Made by a program: the position numbers and the translations under genes. A DNA stretch of 18,236 nt. Source: CAZGNZ01 sp964527215 (GTDB lineage: Bacteria; Fidelibacterota; Marinisomatia; SCGC-AAA003-L08; JACNLC01). The notes beneath the pieces were generated by a model, which saw nothing but the letters and a program-made list of their open reading frames with translations, made no database searches and had not been told where the DNA came from. The DNA is taken from positions 1-18,236 of the forward strand of contig CAZGNZ010000060.1 of assembly GCA_964527215.1 (NCBI GenBank), in the 5' to 3' direction. Numbering within the stretch: position 1 is the stretch's first letter; each line of letters opens with the position of its first letter. Below, one piece after another: positions 1-11,300 of the stretch.

Positions 1-2218
1 AGCCCTGATCCATATAATTGGGATCCAAGCCAGTGCTGCCGCCGACACAGTAGCCGCAGTCATCAATAATGGCTTCACCGAAACATTCACCGGCACAGTC
101 CTGATCACTATTGGCTTCGTGACCGGTAGTGCCTTCAGAACAAACGCCGCAGTCATCAATGAAAGCTTCACCGAAGCAAACACCGTCACAGTCCTGGTCG
201 CTGTTGGCTTCGTGACCGGACGTTCCGCCGGAGCAGACGCCGCAGTCATCTATGAAGGCCTCACCGAAACAGACACCCATACAATCCTGATCACTGTTGG
301 CCTCGTGACCAGTGGTGCCTTCAGAACAAACGCCGCAGTCGTCAATAAATGCCTCACCGAAACAGACGCCGGCACAGTCCTGATCGCTGTTGGCCTCGTG
401 ACCGGTGGTGCCTTCAGAACAAACGCCGCAGTCATCAATAAACGCCTCACCGAAACAGACGCCGGCACAATCCTGATCGCTGTTGGCCTCGTGACCGGTA
501 GTGCCTTCAGAGCAAACACCGCAGTCATCTATGAAGGCTTCGCCAAAACACACACCGGCACAGTCCTGATCGCTGTTGGCTTCATGGCCGGTCGTTCCGC
601 CGGAGCAGACACCGCAGTCATCCACAAATGCTTCGCCGAAGCAATCACCAGCACAGTCTTGATCGCTGTTGGCTTCATGACCGGTTGTACCGCCGGAGCA
701 TATACCGCAGTCATCAACAATGGCTTCACCAAAACAGATACCGGCACAGTCCAGATTTGCTTCATAGCAGCAGGCACCTTCAGAATCTGTAAGCCCTGCG
801 CCGAAGCAGTCACCAAAACAGTCCTGATCGCTGTTGGCCACATGACCAGTGGTGCCTTCAGAACAAACGCCACAGTCGTCAATAAAGGCTTCACCGAAAC
901 AGACACCGGCACAGTCCTGATCGCTGTTGGCCACATGACCGGTGGTGCCTTCAGAACAGACACCGCAGTCGTCAATAAAAGCACTGCCACCGCAAATACC
1001 GGCACAGTCAAAGAACAGGCAGGAGCCGTCGTCTACATTTGCATCTGGATTGTAGTTACAGGCTGCAGGATTCGTACAGCCTTCGATCACATACTCAGTG
1101 TGCAGCGACTCAGGATTAACAGGATCACCAACGACCATATTTGCTTCAAACTGAATCGTCTCTATGATGTTATAAATGGTATCAGCCTCAGCATAGTAAT
1201 ATTGAAATGATACGATTTCACCAGAGCCGATATTGCTGCTGATTGTCAAAAAGTAAAGATACTGGTCTCCAGGTGGGAAGTAGAGTCCGCTGGCAACACC
1301 GCGCAGTTCTTCACCCACAAATGCAGCAAGCATATCATTGGCAGAACCCGCAAGCCAATCATTATCAATAATGACTTCCGCTGTAACTGATCCTTCAAAT
1401 TCAAAAGCACTGGGATCATAGGTCCAGTCAGGCGGATTGTATCCGCTCTCCCCAATATTAAATTCGAATGGATTAAGAGGATCCCCTTCAACCATATTGG
1501 TTGTAAATACGATGACTTCTTCAAGATCTAGGATTTCTCCTGTGGATGCGCGATAATACTGAAAATTGAAAATCTCTTCTGATGAGAGATTACTGTAAAT
1601 TGTAAGCATGAAAAGGGTGTAGTTGCCGGGAGCAAAGTAAATCCCACTTGTGACACCGCGGCATTCACCATTCGCAAAACCAGCCAGAACATCAGTCTCA
1701 GATCCAATAAGATTGCCATCCAATGCAACGGTGGCGGTTACTGAACCTTCAAATTCGTAATCACTGGGATTTACTGACCAGCCATCAGGAATATTTACAT
1801 CTGAAGAAATGGACAGCGCAAAAGGGGTCAGAGGATCACCAACCACCATATTGGCTGAAAACTCCAGGGTTTCCATGATGTCATATACACGGTCTTCTGC
1901 CGCATCATAGTACTGGAATGATACTACTTCGCCGCTCGATTGATTGCTGTTCAGCGTAAGCATGAAAAGAGTGTAATCACCGGGAGCAAAATACAGTCCA
2001 CTGACAACCCCTCGGCACTCGTCACCAACGAAACCAGCAACAATATCCGATGCAGTACCTACCAGATCGCCGTCAAGCTGCACGGTAGCGGTTACTGAAC
2101 CTTCAAATTCGTAATCACTGGGGGTAACCGACCAGTCAGGAAAATTATCCTGTCCGAGAGTCAGTTGCCACATTGATACGGAAAGTAAGAAAATTAAGAC
2201 CCCTTTTAATGCCTTCAT
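1..2218 (-). CDS. Large exported protein: three tandem beta modules followed by a 31-aa cysteine-repeat stalk (partial, C-terminus outside window)
   Basis: The reading frame opens at ATG 2218 and stays open to the left edge (739 codons visible, no stop), so the C-terminus is missing. A Shine-Dalgarno AGAGG lies 7 nt before the ATG. The N-terminus (MKALKGVLIFLLSVSMWQLT, then LGQD) is a signal peptide. Residues about 25-130, 140-250 and 258-370 are three copies of one module with the pattern FEGSVTA ... D.LAGFVGDECRGV.SGLYF ... YTLFML ... SGE.VSFQYY ... NMVVGDP. The same module occurs once near the C-terminus of the upstream giant protein. Residues about 380-402 form a 'GCTNPAACNYNPD..VDDGSC' tag. 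From residue 404 on there are 31-residue repeats of the type DCAGVCFGEAFIDDCGVC followed by SEGTTGHEANSDQ. The protein is probably secreted or surface-anchored. It starts 155 bp after the giant gene and may share its transcript. The ligand and role are unknown, and a T9SS tail beyond the window is expected by analogy only. Confidence 0.9.
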   Translation of the reverse strand, partial: MKALKGVLIFLLSVSMWQLTLGQDNFPDWSVTPSDYEFEGSVTATVQLDGDLVGTASDIVAGFVGDECRGVVSGLYFAPGDYTLFMLTLNSNQSSGEVVSFQYYDAAEDRVYDIMETLEFSANMVVGDPLTPFALSISSDVNIPDGWSVNPSDYEFEGSVTATVALDGNLIGSETDVLAGFANGECRGVTSGIYFAPGNYTLFMLTIYSNLSSEEIFNFQYYRASTGEILDLEEVIVFTTNMVEGDPLNPFEFNIGESGYNPPDWTYDPSAFEFEGSVTAEVIIDNDWLAGSANDMLAAFVGEELRGVASGLYFPPGDQYLYFLTISSNIGSGEIVSFQYYYAEADTIYNIIETIQFEANMVVGDPVNPESLHTEYVIEGCTNPAACNYNPDANVDDGSCLFFDCAGICGGSAFIDDCGVCSEGTTGHVANSDQDCAGVCFGEAFIDDCGVCSEGTTGHVANSDQDCFGDCFGAGLTDSEGACCYEANLDCAGICFGEAIVDDCGICSGGTTGHEANSDQDCAGDCFGEAFVDDCGVCSGGTTGHEANSDQDCAGVCFGEAFIDDCGVCSEGTTGHEANSDQDCAGVCFGEAFIDDCGVCSEGTTGHEANSDQDCAGVCFGEAFIDDCGVCSEGTTGHEANSDQDCMGVCFGEAFIDDCGVCSGGTSGHEANSDQDCDGVCFGEAFIDDCGVCSEGTTGHEANSDQDCAGECFGEAIIDDCGYCVGGSTGLDPNYMDQG
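99..1009 (-). repeat. 93-bp tandem repeat array inside the partial surface-protein gene
   Basis: Ten successive units start (minus strand) at the Asp-Cys codons ending at positions 1009, 916, 823, 751, 658, 565, 472, 379, 286 and 193. An eleventh begins at 100 and runs off the window. All units are 93 bp (31 codons) except the one from 823 to 752, which is a divergent 72-bp unit (24 codons, with adjacent cysteines in GACCYEANL). Units between 658 and 193 are nearly identical at both DNA and protein level, which points to recent duplication or gene conversion. The period is a multiple of three, so copy-number change would keep the frame. Confidence 0.93.
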
Positions 2219-2282
2219 TGTTGATCCTCTTAGGTTATTTTTTTGTTAAGATCATTGATAATAATAATCTTGATGAAGGGTA

Positions 2283-2316
2283 GGCAGGATGGTTTCGGGT
2301 CGGAAGCCACCCTGCC
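2283..2316. repeat. 10-bp stem-loop in the leader of the second surface-protein gene
   Basis: GGCAGGATGG at 2283-2292 pairs with CCACCCTGCC at 2307-2316, with one G-T wobble in the stem and a 14-nt loop. It lies between the two giant genes, about 65 bp before the downstream start codon. No T-run follows in either direction. It could form part of an untranslated leader or modulate readthrough from the upstream gene. Confidence 0.45.
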
Positions 2317-2330
2317 AAATCGGTTATTCT

Positions 2331-2362
2331 CTTTCACAGAAAAGCGGTGCAGTCTGTGAAAG
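2331..2362. repeat. 9-bp perfect stem-loop just after the giant gene
   Basis: CTTTCACAG at 2331-2339 pairs with CTGTGAAAG at 2354-2362 around a 14-nt loop. It starts 11 nt after the stop codon of the giant gene (TAA 2376-2374). No T-run follows on the minus strand, so it is more likely an mRNA-end stabiliser or processing site than a classic intrinsic terminator. Confidence 0.5.
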
Positions 2363-2373
2363 ATCATTTTGAA

Positions 2374-5300
2374 TTACTTGATCAACATTACCTTCTGAGC
2401 TGCTGAGAATTGCCCGGAAGTCATTTGAATGAGATAGACACCACTGGTCAAATCCTGCGCATTCCAGGAGATGGTATAATTCCCGGCTGCCTGCCAGCTA
2501 TTCACCAGTTCTGCCACTGTTCTACCGGTTACATCAAATACGGTAATCTGAACCTGACCCGGCTGTTCAATTGCATAATTGAACGAGGTTACAGGATTGA
2601 ATGGATTCGGATATGCCGGATTCAGGCAGTAAGTATCAGCAATCATATCATCGGCTGCCAGCGGAGCCAGTTCATGCAGTTCAAATGATTCTGAAGGATT
2701 ACCAATGACCATATTGGATACGAATTCAACGGTTTCGCTATAGTCGTAGAGTTCCTGTCCGGTGGAATCATAATATCTGAATGTGACTACTTCACCAGAC
2801 TGTTCATTTGAAAATACCGGAAGCATGAAGATGGTCTCACCGGTGGGCGGATACATCATACCGCTGACAAATCCGCGGCATTCATCACCAACAAATGCGG
2901 CCAGCAGGTCTCCGTCCGATCCAGCCGGAAGCTCATCCATGTATACAGATGCAGTCACTGATCCGGAGAATTCGAAATCACCCGGAACCACATTCCAGCC
3001 AAGATCGATCCCATCACGGAACAGCCCAAAGGCTTCAGATTCAGTGTCAGTGATATCTGACTCGGCGCTGAGGACAACGGCAGGATATTCCAGAACCGCA
3101 TCGCTGGCCATCTGGAGCATGTATCCGGCAAATGGTTCCAGTGTAAGTAAGGGTCCAAACCAGCCATATCCTTCAATGTACTGCGCGTACTCACCGGATT
3201 TGGCTTTGATGTACAGACCGTCTGAGTTCAATGATGCCAACGCGGTATTAATATCCATCGGCACTTCCGGTGTGTAACCAATCCAGTTCCATCCTTCAAA
3301 TACACTGAACGGTTCCGGATCGTAGCATGAGTCTTCAAACAGGAAGTCTGCATCGCTCGTCATCTGGATTTTGTACATTTTGTTTACATCCAGCTCTTGC
3401 AGCGTGCCAAACCAGCCGAAGTCCTCCCCATACTGACTGTAACTGCCGTCCTGACTTCGAATAATCTGCCCGGCATTTCCAACAGAGGCCAGCACGGTAG
3501 GCAGCGACATATCTTCACCCAGTACATTCAGTGAGAACCAGTTCCAGCCGGCAACCAGATCGAAATCGACCATACAGTTTAAGCAATAATCAGGATCATC
3601 GTGCCCGGTACTGCCGCCGACACAGCCGCATTCATCGCTCATATATGCCGTTCCGAAACATTCATTGTTGCAGTCCATATCCTCAGGTTCACAGCAGCCG
3701 CCGAAATCATCATTCTCAGCAGTACCGTAACACAATCCCGAGCAGTCAATTTCTTCAGGCAGACAGCATCCACCGAAATCATCCAGGACAGCCGGACCGA
3801 AGCAGACACCATTACAGTCCATGTCTTCATTATTTCCGTCACAGACGCCGCAATCATCGATGACGGCATCTCCGAAGCAGATTCCCAGACAGTCCATATC
3901 GGCATTCATTCCTCCGCAGACACCGCAGTCATCAATAACAGCAGTACCAAACGGAATGCCGAAACAGTCAATATTGTTGGAATTCATCCAATCAACAAAG
4001 TTGACCTGGTTATGCAGATAAGGGGCGATCTCTGAAGATTCATTTACCATTGTGTATGCAAGATAACTGGCATCGAAAAACTCAAAGCTGGGTACATCTC
4101 CCACTTCCATGTAGCCGGCTGCAGAGGGATTTCCGTCATCACCAAATACATTGATGAAAGTACCGGGTCCTGTCCATTGTGCAGCACCCACCAGAACATC
4201 GCCATTGTAGGCAGCCACCCAGTCATAGATACTCAGATCAATATCATTAATGGTGGCTGATGTGATAATATAGGTGGCGTGGGTCGTGGAGGCAAAATAT
4301 GCGTAAGGAGACGTGTAATAACAGACCTCTTCATCAATTCCGCACTCAACGGCATCAGGATTATAGTTCCAGGCTTCGGGGTCACAGCATCCGACGCACA
4401 ATCCGTCATTTGCGGGATTATCATCGCATACCCCGCAAATATCTACATAGGCATCACCAAAACAGACACCGGCACAGTCCATATCGGCGTTATTACCATA
4501 ACAGACTCCGCAGTCATCAATATCTTCCGGCATACAGCAGTCACCGAAATCATCAAGTATACTGGTACCGAAGCAGACACCGGCACAGTCCAAGTCGGCA
4601 TTTTCGCCGAAGCAGACGCCGCAGTCGTCCATGTCCTCCGGCATACAGCAACCGCCGAATCCATCTTCTTCATGGCTGCCAAAACAGACACCGGCACAGT
4701 CCATGTCTTCGTTGTTCCCGTTACAGACGCTGCAGTCATCGTAAACCGCATCACCGAAACAAATTCCAAGGCAGTCCATTTCGATTGGTTCACAGCAGCC
4801 GCCGAAACCGTCTTCCACTGCGGTTCCGTAACAGAGTCCGCTGCAGTCTACATCCTCCGGCAGACAGCAGTTGCCGAAATCATCCCATTCGGTTCCACTG
4901 CCGATAATCCCGTCACACCCAGGAACGATGGCTTCAAGCAGATCCACTGCATAGAAAGCCGTATTGGCCCAGGCAAGACTTACCTGGCTGGTCACATCGG
5001 CATTCCAGATCTGTTCTTCCGAGCGGTCAAAGATCATAAATATCGGTACCTGGTCGATGAGCATGTAGCCTTCAGTATATTCTTCAAATTCGTCACCCAT
5101 GACAGGTACCGTCGTGAAAGGTCCTTCCCACTGGGCAGCACCGACGCATACCGTATCCTCACCTGTGACGTTGAAGGCACCAACCCAGTCGGATGTTGTG
5201 ATTTCAACATCAAATGCTGTTGCCATTTCAACAAAGTAGAACGCCTGCAGCGAAGACTGGTTAAAAGCAAACTCCTCTGGCGGATATTCACAGCTGCCGT

Positions 5301-8300
5301 CATCAAGTGTGGCCGTTTCATCGTAGTTGAGAGCCGCAGGATCTGTACAGCCGTAGCAGTCATTTGTACCCCAGCACACACCACAGTCGTCCATGGCCCA
5401 GTTGTATTCAACTCCGGTAAATCCTCCGGTACATTCGCCGCATTCATCAATGACGGCATCACCATTGTACGTTCCGAAGCAATCAGCTGCCGGTTCAGCA
5501 AACATCATGCAATCACCGACAACATCCGGAGCAGGATCACCGGCTGCTCCGCTGAAGAGAATGTCAGCAATGCAGGATTCGACAGCAGGTGCCAAAGTGT
5601 ACGTGAAAGTTGCCAGCAGAAGGTCAGTTCCTTCAGGATAATAGGAGCCGGTAAATGAAATTCCAAGTGCCTGCCCGTTACTGCTGTTGACTGTAACATC
5701 CATGCCTTCAACCGGTGAATCAGCGCTGAGTATTTCAACTCCGCTGATATTCATCTGGAATCCATAAAGATCTACTTCACTGGAGTAATAGATATCAAAC
5801 GACCCGGTTGTGTATTCCTGGTCACTGATCACATTGCCGTAATATAGTTCAACAAAACCAAACGGATGGTCATCATCACTGTTGGATACATAGTCATCCG
5901 GAATTGCATTCAGACAGAATTCTTCTGACACATCAGGGTCACCCATACCGTCACCGTCAAAGTCGTAGTAATAAGTCATCGGTACTTCCGGTGCATCTAT
6001 ACCGGTACTGCCGCCCCAACAGTTGCCGCACACATCGATTTCTGCAAGTCCATTGTACTCATTATTACAGTCGACCGGAGGTTCCGTGGCTTCCAGGCTG
6101 TCAATGTCATAACCGAAAGGTACTGTTCCAGGCGCACCGGCAATTATCAGGTTTTCGATTCCGATATTGCTGGTTGGACCATATTCGTAGGTGACCGTCA
6201 TGAGCGTTCCGGATCCAAGAGGATAAATACTGCCGCTGAATGACATCAGGATGACTGAACCGTTCTCCGGATTCACTGAAGCTGTGAAGTCTGGGTTATC
6301 CGTGGCCACTTCGAGGGCTGTCACTCCGGTGATATCAAACTGAGCTCCATACAAATCAACATTGCTGTCATACAGAATGTCAAATGTACCGGACATTCCG
6401 ATAATGGTGTTGTTCAGATTGGCTACCGTAAGATACACATCCCCTTCATCAGCTTCATCCGAGCAGTCCAGCACCCAGCCTTCAGGCGGGAGCATACCGA
6501 TTGTGTTGACAGTCTCAGGTCCCATTTCACTGCAGTAGGATGTCCAGCTTCCAACTGCACCTAATCCGTCATTGTCGTAGTCAAAACAATATTCCACAGG
6601 AGCCGGTACATCACATCCGCAGCCGAGATCCATGTAGTTCGCATCATGGCCGGTATTGCCGCCGACACAGTATCCGCAGTCATCAATAAAGGCGGTACCG
6701 CCCAGATCACCATTACAATCGAAGTAGGTGTCCAGCAGTTCATCAATGATGAATGTACCCAAGTTGGCCCAGCCGTATTCCAGCACTGTGAGCTCAGGAA
6801 CGGTTGCAGCATTTATGAATTCACCGGTGCTGCCATCATAGAGCATGAAGTATGGCAGGTCACCCTGGTTCATATAATTTTCGGTGTAGTCTTCTTCTTC
6901 ATCACCCATTACAGGAACGGCAGTAAAGGCTCCGTCCCAAGGAATAGAACCGACGCAGACAGTGTCATTGCCGACGATATTGAACGCACCGATCCAGTCT
7001 TCCCCAGCAATCAGTTCTTCACCCAGAATGGTTGCCATTCCAATGAAATAGAATGCCTGCAGAGTTGACTGATTGTATACAAGACCTTCCGGATATACCA
7101 GCGCGTATTCACATGAGCCGTCATTGACGGTCGCATCCGGATCAAAGTTTTCAGCCAGCGGATCGGTACAGCCAAAGCAGTAATCCTGCGCCAGCCCGGT
7201 GGTTCCGCCCACACAGCCGCATTCGTTTACAAAGGCAGTTCCAAAACAGACACCGGCACAGTCCATATCCAGATTTGGCTCCAGCCCGGTGGTTCCGCCC
7301 ACACAGACACCGCAGTCATCCAGGTAGGCCAAACCGTCTACCATACCGGCACAGTCAACATACAGAACCGTGATAAAGAAAATTTCCTGATCACTGTCTT
7401 CTCCGTCGCTGACAGTCAGTGTTATCGGTCCAATCACACCATCCTGATCTGCAGTCCAGGTAACCAGTCCGGTAAGATCAACAGTCATGCCTGCAGGTTC
7501 ACCATCAAGCTCATACGTAAAGTTTCCGCTGTCAATATCTTCAACAACCACCTGATATTCAAACAATGCACCGGCTTCCACTGATTCAGGCGCATTAGAA
7601 ATGATCACCGGGGCATCATTTTCTGCATTCACCATAACCGATACTATTTCGGATACAGATTCCAGCAGATCGCCATCAATTGCCATAATTTCTACAGTGG
7701 TCTGACCGTGCTGATCAGGCTGCGGGGTGAAAGTCAGCTGATTTTCAACCACCTCAACTGCAACCAGAGCGGGATCGGCAGAAACTGCACTGAATGTAAA
7801 TTCCGAAGTCCCGTCCACGTCCGTGGCACTTAAGATAATTGTGTATGGGATATCTTCCGTCAGCGTCTGAGGACCGACGGGATTGAGTACCGGAGCATCC
7901 GGGACATTCATGACCATCAGATCAAACACAAAATTATCCGTGTAAACGGCTTCTCCTGTGGCAGAGATATCCAGACTTATCTGGGCATCACCGAAATAAT
8001 CCATTGCAGGCAAAATGGTGAAATTAACGCCATCCAAATCCAGGCTGTTTACCTGGACGGTCACTTCATCCGTACCGAAAATATCAAAATCTGCTGAGAT
8101 ATCAAATTCATCCACATTAAGGAAGCTGATATCCAGAGTCAGATCTGATTCCTCGTCTGTTTCCTGATCGGCAATGGCCACAATTTCCGGAGGATCATCC
8201 ACAGCCGTTACTGAAATATCGATCATGCTTTCCAGTGACTCACCATCCAGACTGGTGACAGTCAGGGAGAAGCTGTCATCTCCATTATAATTTTCGAAAG

Positions 8301-11300
8301 GCGTGTATCTGAGTTCCCAAAGCGCGGCAGTATTGTCAGCATACAGAACGGGACCGCTGACATATTCAAGTGTTCCGTTTGCTGCGTCATTATAGATGGT
8401 ATAGAATGCTGTTTCGTCAAAACCACCGGAATTGTCCAGTGCCAGAATTGAAATCAGCACGTCTTCGTCTTCCATCATCAGATAGGGTACACCCGGAGCG
8501 ATGAAAGGCATATCTCTGTCAGCCATATTTCTTCCAGGCAGATCAAATGTCATCATCACATAATCGGATGCAGCCTGCCCGTCCGAGACAGCGACAAGCA
8601 GATAGTCTTCTGAGAAATCAAATATGGGAGCATTGTACTGATATGAATACCCGTCAGTGTGAGTCAGCGAACCACCCCGGAACGTTACTGCCATCGGCAG
8701 GAACGCAAAGGTAAGTTCGTCTCCTTCGGGATCATCCACAAAGGGTGTGAAATCGATGATGTCACCATCAGAAACAACAAATGTATTGGCCGCAATAGTC
8801 GGAGGGTCGTTTACATCAACAACGGTAATGGTTACCATTCCGTTATTTGATGCATATTCCGCATCCATCGCATAAAACTCAAACGAAAATACATCGTCAA
8901 CATTTTCCGGTGCTGTGTAAACCAGATCTGGAAGATCGCCTGCCAGGCCGTCAATTGGGTCGTCTACATAAAAGTAGTTCAGGTCATCGTTATCCGGATC
9001 AAATGCAAACACGCTGAACGACACCGTATTTCCGGACTGGACGGTAATTTCCAGATTTTCTGCGATCGGGGCTTCGTTCACTGCATTGACAGTTACAAAC
9101 ACATCGGCCCATTCGGACAGATACATACCGCCTTCAATCACGCGATAGCTGAATGCATCGCTTCCCGCAAAGTCAACATTCGGCGTATATGTAACAGACA
9201 GTCCGTCAAAAGTCAGTGTTCCGTTGGAAGCGCCGGAAACTTCATCAATCATAAAGTCGATAACTTCAGGATCAAGAGGGTTGGATTCGGCATCCACGTC
9301 AAAAGTAATCGCCTGGTTTTCATCCGTTTCAATAGCCATTTCGTTTGCCGTCGGGGTGTTGCACGAAGATCCGTCACCTGCACAGACACCGCATTCATCT
9401 TCAACAGCATTTCCGAAGCAGACGCCCAGGCAGTCCACATCAGATCCGTCACCGCCGCAGACACCGCATTCATCCACATAATTGGCAGCACAATTGGGGA
9501 ATTCATCCATGTTGTTGGACACCCAGCCTTCCGGCGCAAACGGTTCACAAAATTCCGCACCGTCTCCTGCACCGAGTCCGTCCCCGTCCAGATCCAAATA
9601 GAACATCAGGATTTCAGCGTCGCCGCCCCATACGCCGGCACAGTCCTGAACACAAGGCTCAAGACCGGTTTCGCCACCGACGCAATCTCCACAGTTGTCA
9701 ATGAATGCTGACCCGTCACAGGTCCCGAAACAGTCCTGAGCAAAATTTTCCGTCAGGCCTGTGGAACCACCCACGCAGTAACCACAGTCATCAATATATG
9801 CAGTGCCAAAGCATTCGCCAAAACAGTCCATGTCTGCATTTTCACCAAAGCAGACACCGCAGTCGTCCATGGCCCAGTTTTCTTCCATGCCTGTGCTGCC
9901 GCCGACACATTCACCGCAGTCATCGATAAAGGCGGTTCCAAAACACTCGCCGTAACAATCCATATCGGCATTTTCACCGAAACAGACACCGCAGTCGTCC
10001 ATGGCCCAGTTTTCTTCCATGCCTGTGTTCCCACCGACACATTCGCCGCAGTCATCAATAAACGCGGTTCCGCCGAAGTCGCCGTTACAGTCAGCTTCAC
10101 ACGGTTCCAGACCAGTACTGCCGCCGACACAAGTTCCGCAGTTGTCAATGTAGGCTTCACCGAAGCATTCCATGTTGCAGTCCATGGCATAATTGAATTC
10201 CAGACCGGTTGATCCTTCGACGCATTCACCACAGTCGTCAATGACAGCAGTTCCGCCGCATTCGCCAAAGCAGTCTTCATAAAGAGGTTCGCCAGGATCG
10301 CCTTCGCACCAGTCGTTACAGCCTTCGGGATACACACAGCTTTCATCATCAATGGTTGCATTGGGATTGTAGTTGCATGCATTTTCATCCATACAGCCGT
10401 AGATATCAATCATGCCTGTGACCGCAGTGAGGTCAATATAAAAGCTTTCAAGATTTGCAAAGGGGAATCCATCATACACAAACGGCGGGGATCCGACTGC
10501 ATCCGCATCGTAATATGCATTTGCAGAGGCGTCATAAATCATAAACACCGGTTCTTCGCCAGTGAGTAGATATCCAGTGGTTTGCTGGGATCCGTCATCA
10601 CCCATCACGGGAACCACAGTATTCCATGCACCGCTCCACGGGTAGGCCCCAACACAGATTTCACCTTTGAATGCGCCAATCCAGTCGCCGTCCGCTAAAT
10701 CAACTTCATCAATCGTTGCAACAACGACATAGAAGAAAGCTTGAAGCGAAGACTGATTAAATGCAAAATACTCCTCTACCGGCGGTGTTTCACCGTCGTA
10801 TGTACAGGAGTCGTCATCAATGGTTGCATCTGGATCATAGTTGTCAGCCTCGGGATCCGTGCAGCCGTAGCAGAAATCTTCTGCCAGACCGGTTGATCCG
10901 CCAACACAGCCGCATTCATTAATAAAGGCCGTCCCAAAACATTCTCCGTTACAGTCCATGTCGGCATTTTCACCAAAACAGACACCGCAGTCATCCATGG
11001 CCCAGTTTTCTTCCATGCCTGTGTTCCCGCCGACGCATTCGCCGCAGTCATCAATGAAGGCAGTTCCAAAACATTCACCGTAACAATCCATATCGGCATT
11101 TTCACCGAAACAGACACCGCAGTCGTCCATGGCCCAGTTTTCTTCCATGCCCGTGTTCCCGCCGACGCATTCGCCACAGTCATCGATGAAGGCGGTTCCG
11201 CCGAAGTCTCCGTTGCAGTCTGCAACGCAGGGCTCCAGTCCGGTACTGCCGCCGACACATTCACCGCAGTTGTCAATATAGGCTTCACCGAAACATTCCA

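Noticed and set aside
119..1210. Long plus-strand open frame of 363 codons
   Set aside because: It is the antisense of the 93-bp cysteine-repeat array. The repetitive low-stop composition keeps other frames open, and the minus-strand frame carries the signal peptide and recognisable modules.
4279..5658. Long plus-strand open frame of 459 codons
   Set aside because: It is antisense to the giant gene across its cysteine-rich and beta modules. It has Thr/Ala-rich repeats but no recognisable domain.
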